A stretch of 64,000 bases of DNA from Haliotis asinina (lineage: Eukaryota > Mollusca > Gastropoda > Lepetellida > Haliotidae), in the NCBI RefSeq assembly GCF_037392515.1, contig NC_090288.1, positions 3,837,501 through 3,901,500 of the forward strand, written 5' to 3'. Under the pieces are notes generated by a model. The model saw only the letters and a list, made by a program, of their open reading frames with translations, was not told the origin of the DNA and searched no databases. Shown here in pieces: positions 58,392 through 64,000 of this stretch. Numbering within the stretch: the stretch's first letter is position 1; the number at the start of each line of letters is the position of its first letter. The position numbers and the translations under genes were made by a program.

Positions 58392-60144
58392 TTGGATGGA
58401 TGGATACATGGGCGGTGAAGCACAAAGGTATGTAATATGCTATAAGGATATCTCTGAACAGGTTCATGAACTACTAGTATTTCATTGCACACACTGCAAT
58501 CGCGAAAATGGTTTTCTTTTATGGTTGCTATATTTAATCAATATCATGACAAATATACTGATAACGATATTCCTACCGTGATCTCCCGGAACACGGCCAA
58601 TAATAGATCCCAAACATTCTACTGGTGTTAGAGGCAACGAAATGGAGTACCGTCGTCAAGCTTGGCAACTGGTTTTATTGCCTCTAATCGTTCTCTGGTG
58701 ATAGTTCATTGAGCAGGGAAATACTTTCTTATCGGATATTATATTTGCAACATTGTTAATGATGACGTTGGTAGTACTAACCTATAGGCACTGCTTCCCT
58801 GGTTCTGTTCAAGTTTCTAAGCTTGGTGCGTTATGAAGATGTCCCGAGTGGTAACTTCACTATCTTGGCTGAACATCATCTAGGTCAAAGGCACTCTTAA
58901 CGGTCTAGAAGTGGACTTTTTCAATAAAACACCCGAACTGACATTTTCTAGCGTAGTAATCCAGATATGAACCTGACTGGCATCTCTGTATGTAGTTTTG
59001 GTGTTATTTGTTCTGGTCCTGGAGATCGTAAAGATGTTTGTATTTGATGATGACCTTTTCCAGTCCGGAGCTTATCCAGTAATCGTCTGTAACAGATATG
59101 GAAAAACTAGGATGCTTTAGCGCAAATTTGTGTTTAGTCAGTTTCTCGTCAACATATTATAGAGTCTCCTAACCGCCATTCGGAACGTATACTACCAACT
59201 AAGAATGAAATAGTGAGTCGTGATCTAAGATCAGTTGTTTGTGCTAATAAGGCCAGACTAGGTCAGACATCATTGTGGTATTCGCTCGTTTGTTTGAATC
59301 CCATCGTGCTCCGTCTATCACTTGGCCATGGCTACATTAAACGGGAAAGTATTTCAGGCTCCCACCTGATACCAAGGAAAAGATGTTATTAGTTCACTCG
59401 TTGACACAAGTGTAATGAAACAAAGAACCAACTAACGAAACCATTTACACCTAACCCAGGGAGTTTAATTCGACAGACAGTAGAGACGACCAGGGAGAAG
59501 GTATCTGCTACAGTTTTACATATAAATAAAGTGATCTGCCGTGTTTCCTGAGACACAAAGATTCACAATTAGTGAATCGAGCTACAAACTGTGTCCTCTA
59601 GGACAGTTACCTGTAGAGAGCATTACAGCGAATTACAGACAGTACAATGTATATGCTATTTTTGTTGATCTTTATATTGAGACATGTCTCTATTATCCGT
59701 TCCACAGGCTGCCTACGTGGGTTCAGATATTTTATGGTAAACAGAATAAAAGACCACGACCACTTCTATATTTCACTCTGATTAGACGCAGTGAAAATCC
59801 GTACGAGAGGCATTACCTTTGTTGAACCTCACTGCAAAACAAGGTTCACTAGCTCCTTCAGCTTCATATTCTCATGATGTTAGTGGCATCACAAGTCTGT
59901 CAGTGCTGCAAATATGTTATGTTAAAACCTTTATCGGAAAGACGTTTGACAATTATTGCCATCTACGGCACTAACTACGTGATTGTGGTATGCGGTCCTG
60001 GACTCGCCCTGATTATGCTTCTTGGTTGTCAGGACGGATATTAAGGTCGTGGGCTTCATCGAATTGGTAAACGTGCAAGATGTGCACCACTTGGAGCTTC
60101 GGTGTTCCATGTTAAGCTGACACGGCTCTATTCGAGAATGAGTG
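58392..60144. other. Unannotated spacer
   Basis: About 1.75 kb. A 94-codon ORF (59541-59825) has no motif I know. No splice-supported exon seen. Confidence 0.4.
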
Positions 60145-60300
60145 AGGAAGTATGTCTAATGCCGCTTTTAGCAATATTCCGGCAATAACATATTGCATGG
60201 TGAGGGACACTAGAAATGTCACGTTGCATCCATTAGAGGTATCGAACCCGGATCATCGAAGTTACGAGCGAACGCTTTTACCATTAGGCTACCCCACTCC
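60145..60300 (-). mobile_element. tRNA-derived SINE-2
   Basis: Reverse orientation: tail 'ccgcttttagcaatattccg', B box reading gggttcgatacc and head 'ggggtagcctaatggtaaaa' on the minus strand. Confidence 0.85.
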
Positions 60301-60803
60301 ACCCTGTGGTAATTCTCACACTCTTAGACTAGTTTCAATGCCCAGGTATATCACAGTATACTAATATCAAACCATTGAGAACAAAACGTGTGTATGTAAT
60401 AAACCATATACATCTGGAACGAGACTTTGACGTACTTTGAAATGTACCTGAGTCTGAATTTGGTGACCACCATTGAAATAAAGGATCATCCAAGACCTGG
60501 CCACGATTTCTCGAAACAAACTTAAGTCTGAGCTTTGAGAGAGTTTGTACTCAATTTTGTGAAAAGGCAGGAAAATACATTTTTCATATAAACTAAATTG
60601 ATATGAGTTTGGTGGATAGTTACTTAAGTTGATTGTGGTTTTGTATTTTTAAAATAAAAGTGAGTTAAATATTCAGCCATTTCTAATTGTGAAACTGAAA
60701 TATGGGTAAAAACTTCATTTTGAGAAATCAAAGCCTGGGAGATCGAGGAAAACCAATGACCCTGATGACGAAGTCCTTGGTCGTCACCACACATTTTGTT
60801 CTG

Positions 60804-60875
60804 GGTGTGTGTGTGTGTGTGTGCGTGCGTGCGTGCATGCGTGTGTGTGTCGGGAGGGGGGGGGGGGCGGAGGGG
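60804..60875. repeat. (GT)n(GCGT)n plus poly-G tract
   Basis: GT then GCGT repeats, ending in a run of about 12 G and another G-rich segment. Confidence 0.95.
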
Positions 60876-61689
60876 GAAGGTTTCATTGACATTGTACTTG
60901 ACTAGCAGGGGCCTGGGGATCACTTACTTTGTACATTAATTTTAGCGGAGTGGTCATTCACATTGTACGTACAACTCCATAAAATTCAGCATCACCCCAA
61001 CTAGCCATAAATTGTGATCGGTCCCTAACACTGATATGTCCACACCATAGGAATCTTAAAGCCCATAACATCATATTGACCTAAAAATGGTTTGTACATG
61101 TAATGAGCAGGAGCCTTAGATATATAGAGCTTTGGACCCGTCATGTTGAAGGTATTATAACATATATCTAGTCAATGCATTTTGTGGTGATTGTTATCAG
61201 TTGGTCCAGTTGTCCATACCGACAACTGAAACTGACACGTTCGTATCAGTAAATAAAACGCATGAGACACATAATGAGTAACATTTGAAGACACAGTAGA
61301 ACTGCACCATCACAGTATAACATATAATAAACCTACTGGCGAAAGGAACTTTACAACATTGAAAATGAAATTACCATAAATTCCAAATTCAGCTGCAATC
61401 ATCATCCCATCAAAACACATCGCCCAAACGCAACAATGCGTTTTCCACCTAGAAGAAAGGCATGCACAGCGTGTTTCTTTCACCATTTTATCCAAATACG
61501 GTTTGCATGTTTTTCACGCAAAGTGAAAACATTAAATGCCAAACGGGTATATATCTAATGCAAAGGGATTGTCTGACAATCATTCCATTAACAACACACC
61601 AAACGAATGGCTTTATTAACTCTTAAACAAAACGAGCTATCGGAATAACTGAAATGGCAGTCTTCCACACCCACGTTGCAGGAAGGCGT
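60876..61689. other. Unannotated spacer
   Basis: Nothing recognised. Confidence 0.4.
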
Positions 61690-62040
61690 GGTTGTTATCT
61701 CATCACCGGCACCAGACGACCACGATTAGACAGACTTAGAAATAGAATGACCAGGAGAACGAGAACTTCGCACTCTGCATGTTAGAAACTCCTCCCTGGT
61801 GATGATGTCATCAGCGGCGCATGGAGTGGGTTACCGTGGATGCTGCTGCACAGTAACCAGACGACAGAGATCTTTTGGACTTTTGGGAGAGCACTTGACA
61901 CTGGAACGTCATCGACGGAGACTTAGATGGGCCCGGACGGTCCGACGTTCCGGATCCCGTGCTATTCCCCGATGAAAGTCCCTTCTCTTTTTCAGAGCTG
62001 AGTGTACCGCTGTGGAGAGCTATCTCTTGTAATTTTTACA
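61690..62040 (+). pseudogene. Tc1/mariner-like transposase relic
   Basis: Short conserved strings in shifting frames: RPRLDRLRNRMTRRTRTSHS near 61715-61775, a RHRRRLRWARTVRRS block near 61910, and the nucleotide remnant 'ccccgatgaaagtcccttct' where the usual S-DESRFSL box (first catalytic Asp) should be. Both ends missing. Confidence 0.5.
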
Positions 62041-63305
62041 ATAGGGTTTCAAGCTATGTTGAGTTTCTTTAGCTTGTACGTTTAGTGGAAGAAAACGCAC
62101 AGTTGGTCATTATGACGCTCCATCACGACGACTGTTAATTCCGGATCTCTTTAAGATACCAAAACAAGGTACAACAACCCAGACATACTATTTATGTACT
62201 TGAAACATAATGGTTACACAATGTGTACATGTGCAACTGCAATATTGTACTTATATTCACAGAAAGATAGTAGTGAACCGCGAACGTATTTATTATCATG
62301 AAAACAGAAAGCTTTAACAGCTGACTAAACGTATTTCACAGCTGGAAACGTTCTTTTAATGTTTTTTAATGCCAGTCACCAGATTCTTTAATCATCGATC
62401 AGGATCATTCGTTCGATCGTTCAGGATATCACGTTTAGAACTAAACGTTTTAAACGTGACGTCGCAGCGAGCTATGGATCTGGGCTTGTGTTCGTCTGTG
62501 AAATATGCCAAAGTGTAATGAGATCATTGTGTATGAAGATTGATTGGTTGTCAATTCACTTTTTGCAACATCTTACATTGAACAAATTTCTGGTATTACC
62601 GTCACACCGTCGGACGCCCCCCACCCACAAATACCTATCCAGCATTAACTCATCGTATCGGTTCCGATGTCTCATGTCCTCACTGGACATGTCACAGCTC
62701 ATGTCAAACCACAACCACACGTATTCCTCTGCATCGTTAACTGGCATCTACAATTAGTGCTTTGGAACAAATCTGACAAATTTCACAAATTTATGCATGC
62801 AAAGTTCTCTGTTGTGTGCTGTTTTTAAATGGATTGTTTGGGATCAGAAAAAAAAAATCTTTATACGTAATAAGGGATGATAAATTTACATCCGCTAGGG
62901 ACAGGATATGTTGCAGCTGATACGTCACGAGGATCGCCGAATTCAACGTGCTTTGTCACGCTGTGAGTTTTCGCTGTCTCCTGCACAAGATTAGCATGTC
63001 CGTACACATGCATCCAGTTTGACGGCAAACTTTCCTTTTCCTGCTTTTGCGTGTACTGCAATGGCTGGCAGCATCAATATTTGTCAAGACGTAATCTAGC
63101 ATGTCTAAAGGAAAGTGATTGCGAAAATCGCATGAGGCAAAAGCCATGAAAGTACAGTGCTAGTAGGGCAACATGAAATAATGAAGGCAATTTAAAGTGG
63201 CAAAAAAGTCTTCTTGTCAAAGAATTTGATTTTACTTTATTTACTTCATGAGGTTTAACGCAAATAATGGTGTAAACAGTTTGTGGAATTCATGTACATC
63301 CAGCT
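62041..63305. other. Unannotated spacer
   Basis: Short ORFs on both strands without motifs. Confidence 0.4.
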
Positions 63306-63309
63306 AATT

Positions 63310-63478
63310 GTGAGTCAGTGTGTGAGTGAGTGTTTGAATATGTGATTGAATATAGTTTTACGCCGCTTTTAGAAAAAACTTCCAGAGACGCCAGAATTGG
63401 TCTTCACACACGAGTGGTGAATCGAACCCGGGTTTTGCCGAGCGTACGCTTTAACCACTGGATTATACAGAGTGGTAT
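63310..63478 (-). mobile_element. tRNA-derived SINE-2
   Basis: Reverse orientation, with tail (gtga/gagt)n and 'tatagttttacgccgctttt', minus-strand B box GGTTCGATTC and A-box region 'ccagtggttaaagcgtacgc'. Confidence 0.85.
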
Positions 63479-64000
63479 ATATTTAATTATATATACGATT
63501 TCCGTACGTTCATTTTGTTCTCATAAATGTCAAGAATGCAAAGACCAATTACTTGTTGCACCCTTTAGAGAGATACTTGATGCAACCCGAGACGCTGTGA
63601 GTCATAAGAAATCTGCCAACACCTTAAAAAGTATTTTTACACATTTCAAGATTGAATTTCAAATCTAATAACAGATGGCAGAGAAGAATTGATTGCAGGG
63701 CACAGAAGATGATCCGGGTAAAAAACGCGCTTGTTTTTGAAGCCTACAGATCAATGTGTATCCTCCAAGCACAGACGAAGTTTTAGTATTTTTATATTCA
63801 TTTTCCTTCTGAGTCCTTACAACCATAACACATAGTTCGTGCCTCATGTTCCCTCAGCATTAGCTTTCTGTTTCTACTTAAAAAAACATACTTTTAAAAA
63901 GAGCATACTTCAAATTACAACAAAATTATTGATATTTGCTTTAAAGTTATGGGTAAGGTTCAGTTACTTAATAAGGGCGCGAACTGTTTCTCAACATGAT
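63479..64000. other. Unannotated spacer to window end
   Basis: No gene or repeat recognised. Confidence 0.35.

Overview
The window looks like nuclear DNA of a marine gastropod, most likely an abalone (Haliotis). The evidence is AT-rich DNA with GT-AG introns and no operons, many copies of a dispersed repeat whose text I recognise from abalone loci (motifs such as 'gtaagaggcgactaacggga' and tails 'actcactcactc'), tRNA-derived SINEs with CACTC-type tails, and a host gene whose C-terminal module I associate with molluscan receptors. No bacterial-style genes are present, and most of the 64 kb is repeat and transposon.

Layout. 1-629 is a 37-bp satellite with a 16-bp palindrome. 2056-2751 is a solo LTR with a 4-bp target duplication. 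3253-6939 (minus) holds the only host gene I can defend: two exons of an IgGFc-binding-domain membrane protein. 7.3-10.4 kb is a graveyard of LINE, SINE and MITE pieces. 10959-16893 is a nearly full-length I/Nimb-type LINE (copy 1: CCHC ORF1, APE-RT-RNase H ORF2) with a 12-bp target-site duplication. 17-45 kb is mostly unannotatable spacer carrying Tc1-like relics (17.2, 31 kb), a 26-bp satellite (18 kb), SINEs, LINE 3'-tail fragments, a broken unrecognised ORF (35.7-36.4 kb), a 247-bp tandem duplication (36.9-37.4 kb), MITEs and microsatellites. 46033-54930 is a second copy of the LINE. Its middle is replaced by an unrelated segment (46.88-48.25 kb: TATA promoter, short spliced ORF, initiator-tRNA-like sequence), and its RT domain is split by a 3554-bp piggyBac transposon (49169-52722) in a TTAA site. 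55-64 kb is spacer with SINEs, minisatellites and a further Tc1 relic.

Most interesting object: the piggyBac element carries, besides a transposase gene (one in-frame stop, one intron), a second convergent gene on the opposite strand. That gene has four exons with consensus splice sites, compatible phases, an open frame and an AATAAA signal. I do not recognise its product. It may be a cargo or accessory gene of this transposon family.

All coordinates come from reading the sequence by eye. Family names come from motif recognition, not database searches.
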